Shown here in pieces: positions 1 through 7,782 of a DNA stretch of 54,510 nt; the first letter of the stretch is position 1; each line of letters starts with the position of its first letter. The position numbers and the translations under genes were made by a program. The stretch covers positions 1 to 54,510 of the forward strand of contig CAZOOF010000006.1 of NCBI GenBank assembly GCA_964581365.1, read 5' to 3'. The DNA is from JAITWN01 sp964581365 (GTDB lineage: Bacteria > Pseudomonadota > Gammaproteobacteria > SZUA-140). The notes under the pieces were generated by a model. That model worked only from the letters and a program-made list of their open reading frames with translations, was not told the origin of the DNA and searched no databases.

Positions 1-14
1 GGTGGACCCGGGTA

Positions 15-54
15 CGGATCTTTTGATCCGGTCTCTTCAGACCGGATTTTTTTT
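15..54 (+). terminator. Intrinsic terminator with an overlapping alternative hairpin
   Basis: A perfect 9-bp stem (ATCCGGTCT at 26-34, AGACCGGAT at 39-47, loop CTTC) is followed by a run of seven T. This is a strong rho-independent terminator for a gene lying left of the window. A second hairpin (CGGATC 15-20, GATCCG 25-30, loop TTTT) shares bases 26-30 with the terminator stem, so the two cannot form together. It insulates the exporter operon that starts at 109. Confidence 0.85.
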
Positions 55-73
55 GCCCAAAAATCGTGAGTGC

Positions 74-79
74 TACAAT
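74..79 (+). promoter_or_regulatory. Possible -10 box of the exporter operon
   Basis: TACAAT lies 30 bp before the ATG at 109 and directly after the terminator. It matches the -10 consensus at five of six positions. No good -35 box is visible at 16-18 bp spacing. If real, transcription would begin near 86, which rules out the GTG at 70 as start of the ATPase gene. Confidence 0.3.
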
Positions 80-108
80 TCGCCGGACTCGGGCGGCAGG
101 TGAAGGCG

Positions 109-834
109 ATGGCAGCGGGAGGGACGGCGCGCAGGGCAGTCTTTCGTGCCGAGAAGCTGACCAGGATCTATCGCATGGGCGAAGTCGAGGTTTCGGCGCT
201 GGCCGGAATCGACCTTCAGCTTTTCGAAGGCGAGTTCGTCGTCATGCTCGGCCCCTCGGGAAGCGGCAAGTCGACACTGCTCAATATTCTCGGTGGCCTC
301 GATCGCCCGAGCGGCGGCCGGGTCTTCTACTGTGAGCGTGAACTGACCGCGTTCGACGATGCCGCCCTGACGCGTTATCGCCGTGAGCATGTCGGGTTCG
401 TCTTCCAGTTCTACAACCTCATTCCCAGTCTCACGGCGCGCGAGAACGTCGCGCTGGTGACCGAGATTGCGGACCAGCCCATGGCGCCGGAGGAGGCGTT
501 GACGATGGTGGGGCTGGGCGATCGTCTCGATCATTTTCCGGCCCAGCTTTCCGGAGGAGAGCAGCAGCGCGTGGCCATCGCCCGGGCGGTCGCCAAGCGC
601 CCCGCGGTGCTGCTCTGCGACGAACCGACCGGAGCCCTGGATGTCGGCACAGGAATCCGGGTACTCCAGGCTCTCGCCCGCACCAATGAGGAGCTGGGTA
701 CGACCGTAGTGATCATCACCCACAACGCGATCATCGGCGGTATGGCGGACCGTGTGCTGTATCTCAGCGATGGGCGCATCCAGCGCGACGAGCGCAATGC
801 CCGGCGGCTCCCTGCTGCCGAACTGAGCTGGTAG
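109..834 (+). CDS. ABC transporter ATP-binding protein, MacB/LolD-like
   Basis: ATPase subunit of a type VII (MacB/LolCDE-like) exporter, acting on the cytoplasmic face of the inner membrane. From the ATG at 109 the protein has 241 residues: Walker A GPSGSGKST at about 48-56, signature LSGGEQQR near 147, Walker B LLCDEPTG near 168 and the switch histidine in IITHN near 205. Family length is about 220-250. The reading frame extends to a GTG at 70, but AGGTGA five bases before 109 and a candidate -10 box at 74-79 favour 109. Five bases separate it from the permease gene, so the two are cotranscribed. The cargo cannot be read from sequence. Confidence 0.93.
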   Translation: MAAGGTARRAVFRAEKLTRIYRMGEVEVSALAGIDLQLFEGEFVVMLGPSGSGKSTLLNILGGLDRPSGGRVFYCERELTAFDDAALTRYRREHVGFVFQFYNLIPSLTARENVALVTEIADQPMAPEEALTMVGLGDRLDHFPAQLSGGEQQRVAIARAVAKRPAVLLCDEPTGALDVGTGIRVLQALARTNEELGTTVVIITHNAIIGGMADRVLYLSDGRIQRDERNARRLPAAELSW

Positions 835-839
835 GCGCG

Positions 840-3206
840 ATGCGCGCGCTCGACCGCAAGCTGCTGCGCGATCTGTGGCAGATGCGTGGCCAGGTCACAG
901 CAATCACGCTGGTGATCCTGTGCGGAGTGGCGACCTATGTCATGTTCGTCGCTATCCATGAAAGTCTGCGTGCCACCCAGGACGATTACTATCGTGAGTA
1001 CCGCTTCGCCGATGTGTTCGTCAGTATCAAGCGCGCCCCGGAAAGCCTGCGCGATCGAATCGCGGCTCTACCCGGGGTAGCCGCCGTCGAGACTCGAGTC
1101 GTCGCCGGAGTCACGATAGATATTGAAGGTTTTCCGGATCCGGTGAGCGGCACGCTCGTATCGCTCCCGGACGAAGGTCCTCCAGCTCTCAACGCGCTGT
1201 TTCTGCGGCAGGGGAGGTCGGTGCATCCCTACGCCTCGGACGAGATCGTGGTCAGCGAGCCGTTCGCTGAGGCGCATGGTTTCGGCCCCGGCGACAGGCT
1301 GCGCGCGGTAATCAATGGCCGGCGCAGCGTACTGACCATCGTCGGTATCGCCTTGTCGCCCGAGTTCATTCACGAGATCCGGCCCGGCAGCATTTTCCCG
1401 GATTACCAGCGCTATGGCGTCATGTGGATGGGGCGCGAGGCGCTTGGCCGCGCACTGGACATGGACGGGGCGTTCAACAGCGTGGTGCTCAGTCTGCTGC
1501 CCGGTGCTGCAGAGCCTGATCTGATCGACCGGCTCGACCAGCTGCTCGATCGCTACGGCGGCCAGGGCGCCTACGGCCGGGCGGACCAGCACTCCCATCG
1601 TTTTCTCACCGAGGAGTTCCGCGGGCTGGAGGCGATGTCACGGATCTTTCCCGCGATCTTTCTCGGCGTGGCGGTATTTCTGCTCAACGTGGTGGTGAAT
1701 CGCCTGATCGGGACACAGCGGATCCAGATTGCCATGCTGATGGCATTCGGCTACACGGGCGTCGCGGTGGCATGGCACTATCTCAAGCTGGTGTCCCTCA
1801 TCGTGATCCTCGGCGCGGCGGGAGGTCTGGCTCTCGGATCCTGGTTCGGCGAACTCATGGCCGATATCTATCAGGACTTTTTTCACTTCCCGTATCTGAT
1901 GTTCACCCTGAGTCCGCGCGTGGCGATCGAGGCGGTGGCGGCGAGCCTGGGCGCTGCCGCGCTCGGCACCATGGCTGCCCTGCGCAGGGTGTCCCGCCTG
2001 CAACCTGCGGCTGCGCTGCAGCCCGAGCCAATGCCGCGCTATCGGCGCAGCATCATCGAGCAGTTCTCCTTTCTGAGCCGCCTGTCGCAGCCGAACCGGA
2101 TGATCCTGCGTCATCTCTCGCGCCATCCGGTGAAGGCGGCCATTACCGTGCTCGGTATCGCCGCGGCCGCCAGCATCACCATGAGCGCCCGCTTCCAGGG
2201 GGCAACGGTCGATTACATGGTGAACGTGCAGTTCCAGCTCGCGCAGCGCGACGACATCGCTGTAAGCTTCGTCGAACCGACTTCCCTGCGCGCGCGCCAC
2301 GAACTGGCAGCGCTCGATGGCGTGCGGGCGGTTGAAGTGCAGCGGAGTGTCCCGGTCCGGCTGCGCGCCGGTCATCGCAGCTACCGCACCGCGATCATCG
2401 GGCTCGAGCCTGATGGCGAAATCCAGCGCGTGCTGGATACCCGTCTGCAGCCGATAACGCCCCCGACCGAAGGAATTCTGCTGACCGATTATCTCGGCAC
2501 CATCCTCGGTGTCGGTCCGGGTGATACAGTACTGGTCGAAGTGCTGGAGGGCGCGCGTCCACAGCGCGAAATCGTGGTCGCCGGTCTGGTGCGAGAGTAC
2601 CTCGGACTGTCGGCATATATGGAGCGCCATGCCTTGAACCGCTTCATGCGTGAAGGCCCGGCGATCTCCGGCGCCTGGCTGGCGGTTGCCGACGAGGCAG
2701 AGCTTCCGCGTATTTATCGCAGGCTCAAGGACAGTCCGCGCATTGCCGGAGTGACGCTGCGCCGGGAGGAGATCATCGGTTTCGATCGCATGATGCAGGA
2801 GTCGATGCTGTTCTATACCTTCGTTGCCTCACTGTTTGCGGTCATCATAGCGTTCGGCGTGGTGTACAACAGCGCCCGCATCGCGCTCACTGAGCGGAGC
2901 AGGGAGCTGGCCAGTCTGCGCGTGCTCGGCTTCACGCGCGGCGAGATTTCGTACATTCTGCTCGGCGAGCTCGCGGTGCTGGTGCTGCTGGCGCTGCCGC
3001 TGGGAGCAGCGCTCGGCTGGGCGCTGTGCTGGACGATCGCGCGCGGGCTGCAGAGTGAGCTGTATCGTGTGCCGCTGATTCTCAACGCCGATGCATATGC
3101 ATTCGCCGCGGCAACGGTCCTGGTCGCGGCGGCGGCTTCGGGGATCATCATCCGGCGCCGGCTCGATCGACTCGATCTGATTGCAGTATTGAAGACCCGG
3201 GATTGA
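840..3206 (+). CDS. ABC transporter permease with two FtsX domains
   Basis: Membrane subunit of the exporter, 788 residues. The N-terminal half has one membrane segment near 13-37, a periplasmic domain, and three segments near 268-290, 312-335 and 356-376. The C-terminal half repeats the plan (about 435-455, 660-685, 705-730, 752-770). This double-FtsX, eight-segment layout differs from MacB and LolC/E (four segments each) and resembles YbbP-type permeases, so one chain may supply the whole channel. Such proteins use ATP hydrolysis in the cytoplasm to move periplasmic domains (mechanotransmission) rather than pass cargo through the membrane. It sits between its ATPase (5 bp gap) and an adaptor gene (4 bp gap). 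Confidence 0.92.
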   Translation: MRALDRKLLRDLWQMRGQVTAITLVILCGVATYVMFVAIHESLRATQDDYYREYRFADVFVSIKRAPESLRDRIAALPGVAAVETRVVAGVTIDIEGFPDPVSGTLVSLPDEGPPALNALFLRQGRSVHPYASDEIVVSEPFAEAHGFGPGDRLRAVINGRRSVLTIVGIALSPEFIHEIRPGSIFPDYQRYGVMWMGREALGRALDMDGAFNSVVLSLLPGAAEPDLIDRLDQLLDRYGGQGAYGRADQHSHRFLTEEFRGLEAMSRIFPAIFLGVAVFLLNVVVNRLIGTQRIQIAMLMAFGYTGVAVAWHYLKLVSLIVILGAAGGLALGSWFGELMADIYQDFFHFPYLMFTLSPRVAIEAVAASLGAAALGTMAALRRVSRLQPAAALQPEPMPRYRRSIIEQFSFLSRLSQPNRMILRHLSRHPVKAAITVLGIAAAASITMSARFQGATVDYMVNVQFQLAQRDDIAVSFVEPTSLRARHELAALDGVRAVEVQRSVPVRLRAGHRSYRTAIIGLEPDGEIQRVLDTRLQPITPPTEGILLTDYLGTILGVGPGDTVLVEVLEGARPQREIVVAGLVREYLGLSAYMERHALNRFMREGPAISGAWLAVADEAELPRIYRRLKDSPRIAGVTLRREEIIGFDRMMQESMLFYTFVASLFAVIIAFGVVYNSARIALTERSRELASLRVLGFTRGEISYILLGELAVLVLLALPLGAALGWALCWTIARGLQSELYRVPLILNADAYAFAAATVLVAAAASGIIIRRRLDRLDLIAVLKTRD

Positions 3207-3210
3207 AATC

Positions 3211-4413
3211 ATGAAGGGAAACGGACGGCGTATCAGGCGCCAGGCGGGATGGGTGCTGGTCACGCTCGCTGTCGTTCTGGCGCTGGCCTGGTCTTTCAGG
3301 CCGCGGCCACTGCTGGTGGAGGTGGCGGGAGTCACGCGGGGGCCGCTGCGCGTCGTCGTGCAGGAAGAGGCGCGGACCCGGGTGATCGATCGCTTCGTCG
3401 TTTCCGCGCCGGTCACCGGGCATCTGCAGCGCATCTCGCTGAAAGCGGGTGACCGGGTGAGCGCCGGCGAACCGCTTTTCCTCATCCGGCCGATGGCTCC
3501 GGACCTGCTCGATCCTCGCGCACGTGCCGCCGCCGAGGGCCGTGTGAGCGCAGCGCAGGCCGCACTGGACACCGCCACTGCTCGTGTGGCCGCGGCTCGC
3601 GCGGCGGCGGTATTCGCAGAGCAGGAGCGCGAGCGCATCGAACGATTGCATGGGGCCGGCCAGATCAGTGCCGAGAACGCTGATCGCGCCCGTGCCGAGG
3701 CCGCTCGCAGCGCCGCGGCGCTGCGGGCCGAGGAGCATGCGGCCGAGATCGCGCGCAGCGAACTCGCAATCGCGCGCACTCAGCTTGCGCATTTCGACGC
3801 CGGGGATGGCGCGGAGAGTCCGAGTATCACGGTCGATGCTCCGGTCTCTGGCAGTGTTTTGCGAGTGTTGCGCGACAGCGCCGGCGTGGTCGCGCGCGGT
3901 GAAGCGCTGCTGGAGCTAGGCAATACCGCGGCACTCGAGGTCGTCGCCGAGGTGCTTTCCGATGAGGCGGTGCGTATCAGCCCCGGGAATCGGGTGATTC
4001 TCGAACGCTGGGGCGGCGGCGTGCTGGAAGCGGTGGTGCGTCGGGTCGAACCTTCCGGCTTCACCAAGATCTCTGCGCTTGGTGTGGAGGAGCAGCGGGT
4101 GCTGGTGATCGCGGATTTTCATTCCGACCCTGCGGAGTGGTCACCGCTGGGTGATGGATATCGTCTCGAGGCGAGCTTCGTGCTGTGGGAAGCGGAAGAT
4201 GTGCTGCAGATACCGGAGAGCGCGCTGTTCCGTGGCGGCGACGGCTGGCAGGTCTTCGTGCTCGATGGCAATCGCGCACGCCTGCGGAATGTCGTGCCGG
4301 GACGGCGCAGCGGCCTGCGCGCCGAGATCCTTCAGGGGCTGCGGCAAGGTGAGCGGCTGGTGACTCACCCTGACGACATGCTGGCGGACGGAGCGCGTGT
4401 CACCACCCTGTAA
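3211..4413 (+). CDS. HlyD-type periplasmic adaptor subunit
   Basis: Membrane-fusion protein of the same exporter, 400 residues. A membrane anchor lies at about 13-30, preceded by a strongly basic N-terminus (KGNGRRIRRQ). Next come a barrel-sandwich half (about 45-90), an Ala/Arg/Glu-rich alpha-helical hairpin (about 92-190), the second half of the lipoyl domain (VDAPVSGSVLRV, near 207) and a beta-barrel/membrane-proximal region. It begins four bases after the permease gene. Adaptors of this kind bridge an FtsX-type exporter to a TolC-like outer-membrane channel; no TolC gene is in the window, so a channel encoded elsewhere would be needed. Confidence 0.9.
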   Translation: MKGNGRRIRRQAGWVLVTLAVVLALAWSFRPRPLLVEVAGVTRGPLRVVVQEEARTRVIDRFVVSAPVTGHLQRISLKAGDRVSAGEPLFLIRPMAPDLLDPRARAAAEGRVSAAQAALDTATARVAAARAAAVFAEQERERIERLHGAGQISAENADRARAEAARSAAALRAEEHAAEIARSELAIARTQLAHFDAGDGAESPSITVDAPVSGSVLRVLRDSAGVVARGEALLELGNTAALEVVAEVLSDEAVRISPGNRVILERWGGGVLEAVVRRVEPSGFTKISALGVEEQRVLVIADFHSDPAEWSPLGDGYRLEASFVLWEAEDVLQIPESALFRGGDGWQVFVLDGNRARLRNVVPGRRSGLRAEILQGLRQGERLVTHPDDMLADGARVTTL

Positions 4414-4507
4414 GCAATTCCCTCGCTTTGTTTTGCCATCATCCTGCGCTAATCTTTAGCCACTCGTGACCGCCGGATGGCGGCACGCCCCGAACGAGGA
4501 ACCCGAA

Positions 4508-5446
4508 GTGACGGAAATTCGTACGGCCGTGATCGGCACCGGCTATCTGGGCCGATTTCATGCCGAGAAGTATGCAGCGCTTCCAGGTTCGCGCCTGGTG
4601 GCAGTCGTGGATGCGGACGCCGCCCGGGCTGCGGAGATCGGCGGGCGCCTGGGTGTGGACTCAACGGCTGATTACCGTGAGCTCGAGGGCCGGGTCGATG
4701 CGGTGAGCGTGGCCGTCCCCACGCCGCTGCATTACGAAATCAGCAGTTTTTTCCTCAGCCGGGGTGTGCATGTCCTGGTGGAGAAGCCGATGACCCGCAC
4801 CGTCGCCGAGGCTGATGGGCTGATCCAGCTTGCCCAGGAGCACGGCTGTGTGCTGCAGGTCGGGCACCTGGAGCGTTTCAACCCCGCCGTCATGTCGGTT
4901 CGTGACCGCGTGCGCCGTCCGCTGTTCATCGAAGCGCACCGCATTTCACCGTTCCAGGTCCGCGGCACCGATGTCAACGTGGTGCTTGATCTGATGATTC
5001 ACGACATCGACCTGATCCTCAGCCTGGTCGACTCACCCATCACGCGCGTCGACACGGTCGGTGTGCCGGTGCTGACCGGCGGAGTGGACATCGCCAACGC
5101 CCGCTTGCAGTTCGCGAATGGATGTGTCGCCAACGTCACCGCCAGCCGAGTGAGCAACAAGACCGAGCGCAAGATGCGCATCTTCGAGAGTGATACCTAC
5201 GTGAGCATCGATTTCCAGAAGAAGGACGTAGAAATCCGTCAGCGCCGGGACGGCCAGATCGATACCGAGATGCTCAGCCACCAGGACAGCGATGCGCTGC
5301 GGGCGCAGATCGAGTCCTTCCTGGCTGCGATCCGTAACCATACTCCTCCGCTGGTAAGTGGCGCCGACGGCCGGCGCGCCCTCGAAACGGCGCTGGCCAT
5401 CAGCGAGCAGCTGCAGGCGCAGATGCGCCGGACGGTGCCGGCATGA
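4508..5446 (+). CDS. Gfo/Idh/MocA oxidoreductase, nucleotide-sugar type
   Basis: NAD(P)-dependent dehydrogenase of 312 residues. It has an N-terminal Rossmann fold (GTGYLGRFHAEKY), the EKP motif (EKPMT, near 98), and a GHLERFNP segment common in UDP-N-acetylglucosamine dehydrogenases of this family, with DLMIHDIDL carrying the catalytic-site His/Asp. Start: GTG at 4508 follows GAGGA by seven bases; the in-frame codon at 4466 has no ribosome-binding site. It overlaps the aminotransferase gene by ATGA. The pair oxidises and then transaminates C3 of a UDP-sugar, as WbpB/WbpE do for O-antigen or GnnA/GnnB do for 3-amino lipid A. I cannot tell which. Confidence 0.88.
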   Translation: MTEIRTAVIGTGYLGRFHAEKYAALPGSRLVAVVDADAARAAEIGGRLGVDSTADYRELEGRVDAVSVAVPTPLHYEISSFFLSRGVHVLVEKPMTRTVAEADGLIQLAQEHGCVLQVGHLERFNPAVMSVRDRVRRPLFIEAHRISPFQVRGTDVNVVLDLMIHDIDLILSLVDSPITRVDTVGVPVLTGGVDIANARLQFANGCVANVTASRVSNKTERKMRIFESDTYVSIDFQKKDVEIRQRRDGQIDTEMLSHQDSDALRAQIESFLAAIRNHTPPLVSGADGRRALETALAISEQLQAQMRRTVPA

Positions 5447-6561
5447 GCGCGGGAGCCGTGGATCGCCCGATCCCGATGGTCGATGTGGCGCTGCAGAACG
5501 ATCCGCTGCGCGACGAAATTCAGGCCGCGCTGATGGAGGTGGTTGACAGCGGGCGCTATATCCTCGGTCCGAATGTGCAGGCATTCGAGCGCGAAGCAGC
5601 GGAGTTCGTCGGCGTGCCGCACGCCGTTGGTGTCGCCAACGGCACCGATGCGCTTCATCTGGCCCTGCTTGCAGCCGGCATCGGTCCCGGTGATGAGGTC
5701 ATTACCACGCCGTTCTCCTTCATCGCGACCGCCAATTCGATCCGTTACGCAGGAGCGCGTCCGGTGTTCGTGGACATCGATCCCGACACCTTCAATATCA
5801 CCCCCGAAGCGATCGAGGCGGCGATCACGCCGCGTACGCGGGCGGTTTTGCCCGTGCATCTCTATGGTCAGCCGGCGGCGATCGGAGAGATTGCGGATCT
5901 GTGTCAGCGCCATGACCTGGTATTGATCGAGGATTGTGCGCAATCTCTTGGCGCAAGGCGTGACGGCCGCATGACGGGAAGCTTTGGGCTGGCTGGCTGC
6001 GTGAGTTTCTATCCCAGCAAGAATCTCGGCGCGATGGGTGACGCCGGTCTGGTGCTGACCACCTCTGCCGAGTTTGCGGAACACCTGGGCCGCCTGCGTA
6101 ACCATGGCAGCATCGAGTATGGCGTTCATACTGAAACCGGATTCAACAGTCGCCTCGATGAGATGCAGGCTGCGATCCTGCGGATCAAGCTGCGTGAACT
6201 GAGGTCCTACAATGAATCACGTCGCGCGGCCGCGCGTGAATATGGCCGTTTGCTCGCGGGGCTGCCAATCAAGCTGCCGGTGGAAGATCCGCGCGGCGAG
6301 CATATCTACCATCAGTACACCATCCTCTGCGAGGACCGGGACGGGCTGCGTGAAAAGCTGGCTGCTGCCGGTATCGCTTCGGCGCTGCATTACAAGCTGC
6401 CGTTGCATCGGCAGCGCGTGCTTGCCGAGTATGCGCAGGGCGCATCCTTCCCGGTGGCCGACAGTGTGGCGGCGCGCTGTCTGTCGCTGCCCATGTTCCC
6501 CGGCATCAGCAGTGAACAGATCGCGCGTGTCGCCGAAGTCATCCGCGCCGCTCTGAGCTGA
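5443..6561 (+). CDS. DegT/DnrJ/EryC1/StrS sugar aminotransferase
   Basis: PLP-dependent sugar aminotransferase, 372 residues, normal family length. The Schiff-base lysine is in FYPSKNLGAMGDAG (near 189) and the PLP-contacting Asp/Gln are in IEDCAQSLGA (near 165). It would aminate the 3-keto UDP-sugar made by the preceding oxidoreductase, with glutamate as the likely donor. The start ATG overlaps the upstream stop (ATGA), so translation is coupled. No glycosyltransferase, flippase or lpx gene is adjacent, which leaves open whether the product goes to lipid A (GnnB role) or a surface polysaccharide (WbpE role). Confidence 0.93.
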   Translation: MSAGAVDRPIPMVDVALQNDPLRDEIQAALMEVVDSGRYILGPNVQAFEREAAEFVGVPHAVGVANGTDALHLALLAAGIGPGDEVITTPFSFIATANSIRYAGARPVFVDIDPDTFNITPEAIEAAITPRTRAVLPVHLYGQPAAIGEIADLCQRHDLVLIEDCAQSLGARRDGRMTGSFGLAGCVSFYPSKNLGAMGDAGLVLTTSAEFAEHLGRLRNHGSIEYGVHTETGFNSRLDEMQAAILRIKLRELRSYNESRRAAAREYGRLLAGLPIKLPVEDPRGEHIYHQYTILCEDRDGLREKLAAAGIASALHYKLPLHRQRVLAEYAQGASFPVADSVAARCLSLPMFPGISSEQIARVAEVIRAALS

Positions 6562-6571
6562 GCGGCGCCCT

Positions 6572-7486
6572 TCACCCCGGAGGGCTTGCATTCCTGCGAA
6601 TGCAGGCGGATCTCAGCGCGGCCTGCAGACGATCGCCGAACTGATGGAATACCAGCCCCGAGAGGATAAGGCCCGCGCCCAGTATCTGCCCGGCCTGCGG
6701 CCGCTCGCCGTTGAGCAGGTAGCCGAGCGCGATTGCCAGCAGCGGAGTGATCAGCGGGATCAGGGCGAGCTGGCTGGCAGGCATGCGGCGCAGCGCGTGG
6801 TAGTACAGCACGAAGCCCAGACCTGAACCGATCACGCCCAGATAGACGATGGATCCCGCTGCCCGAAGTGGTATATCGTCCGGCCATGTGCCGTCGAGGA
6901 CAGCCCAGGTCAGAAGATACATCGGCAGCGCAACGAGCAGGCCGCCACTGGTGAGCGCAAGCGCATGAAGGTCATGGTTTACACGTTTCACCCACACCGA
7001 GCTGATCGAATGCAGCAGCACGCTGAGCAGCAGAACGGCGATGCCGAGAGCCGCGTACGCGCCAACGACCTGCATCTCGCCGAAGATCAGCGCCAGCCCC
7101 GCGATGCCGACGAGGCCGCCGAGAATCTTCGGGGGCGTGAATGCCGATTCGTTCAACCACCATGCGGCAAGCGCCCCTACGGTCAGGGGAGCCAGACCGA
7201 AGATGACGGCTACCACACCCGAAGGGACATGCTGCGCCGCCCAGTAGGCGCACATCATGGAGCCATATATCCCGAGTGCGGCCGCAGCGTAGGCCTCGAA
7301 TGCCCGGCGGTTCAGCGGCAGGCGGACGCGCAGTGCCAGCGCCAGCGCCACGCACAGCGCGGTGCCGAGCACCATGCGTCCGGTCACGCCGAAAAGAAAG
7401 CCGGGACCTTCTCCGCTCCACTTGATTGCGAGCGGCGTGGTCGACCAGATCAGAACCACGCCGGCGAATGCCGCCGCTGTCGACAT
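6572..7486 (-). CDS. EamA/DMT-family transporter
   Basis: Inner-membrane exporter of the drug/metabolite superfamily, 304 residues, with about ten hydrophobic segments arranged as two EamA repeats. Such proteins export amino acids or other small metabolites; the substrate is unknown. Start: a GTG at 7498 directly abuts AGGAG and cannot use it, so the ATG at 7486 (11 bases after AGGAG) is preferred. It converges with the aminotransferase gene with ten bases between stops. Its leader contains an intrinsic terminator (7517-7551), so expression may be set by attenuation. Confidence 0.87.
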   Translation of the reverse strand: MSTAAAFAGVVLIWSTTPLAIKWSGEGPGFLFGVTGRMVLGTALCVALALALRVRLPLNRRAFEAYAAAALGIYGSMMCAYWAAQHVPSGVVAVIFGLAPLTVGALAAWWLNESAFTPPKILGGLVGIAGLALIFGEMQVVGAYAALGIAVLLLSVLLHSISSVWVKRVNHDLHALALTSGGLLVALPMYLLTWAVLDGTWPDDIPLRAAGSIVYLGVIGSGLGFVLYYHALRRMPASQLALIPLITPLLAIALGYLLNGERPQAGQILGAGLILSGLVFHQFGDRLQAALRSACIRRNASPPG

Positions 7487-7516
7487 CGTCTCTTTCACTC
7501 CTGACAGGAAAACTAC

Positions 7517-7551
7517 AAAAAAAGGGCCGCTGTCCTGGGGGACTGCGGCCC
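7517..7551 (-). terminator. Leader terminator (attenuator candidate) before the EamA gene
   Basis: Read on the minus strand: GGGCCGC, a short mismatch, GGA paired with TCC, loop of four, GCGGCCC, then seven T. Stem 7545-7551 pairs with 7524-7530. The T run lies on the minus strand only, and the only gene downstream on that strand is the EamA transporter, whose start is 31 bp further on. No convincing gene ends just upstream. A 31-codon frame (7669-7574, start ATG, stop TAA) precedes the hairpin, but it shows no run of regulatory codons. Confidence 0.65.
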
Positions 7552-7782
7552 TGTCATCCGGATGAATACGCTGTTAACTGAGGATTTCCGGACCCATGCA
7601 GGGCGCGCAGCCGCTTCGCACGCGCGTCCATGGCAGGGCGGCGATGAATGCAGCGGCGCGATCGTGCATGAGTCCGGACATGGCTCGAGTGTCTCACCGT
7701 GGCGCTTTGGGTGTCAATGAGCCCTGTCCCCGGAGTCCGTGCCTCGAAAGCGTGCACGCTAACGGGCTCACGGAGCGGTATG

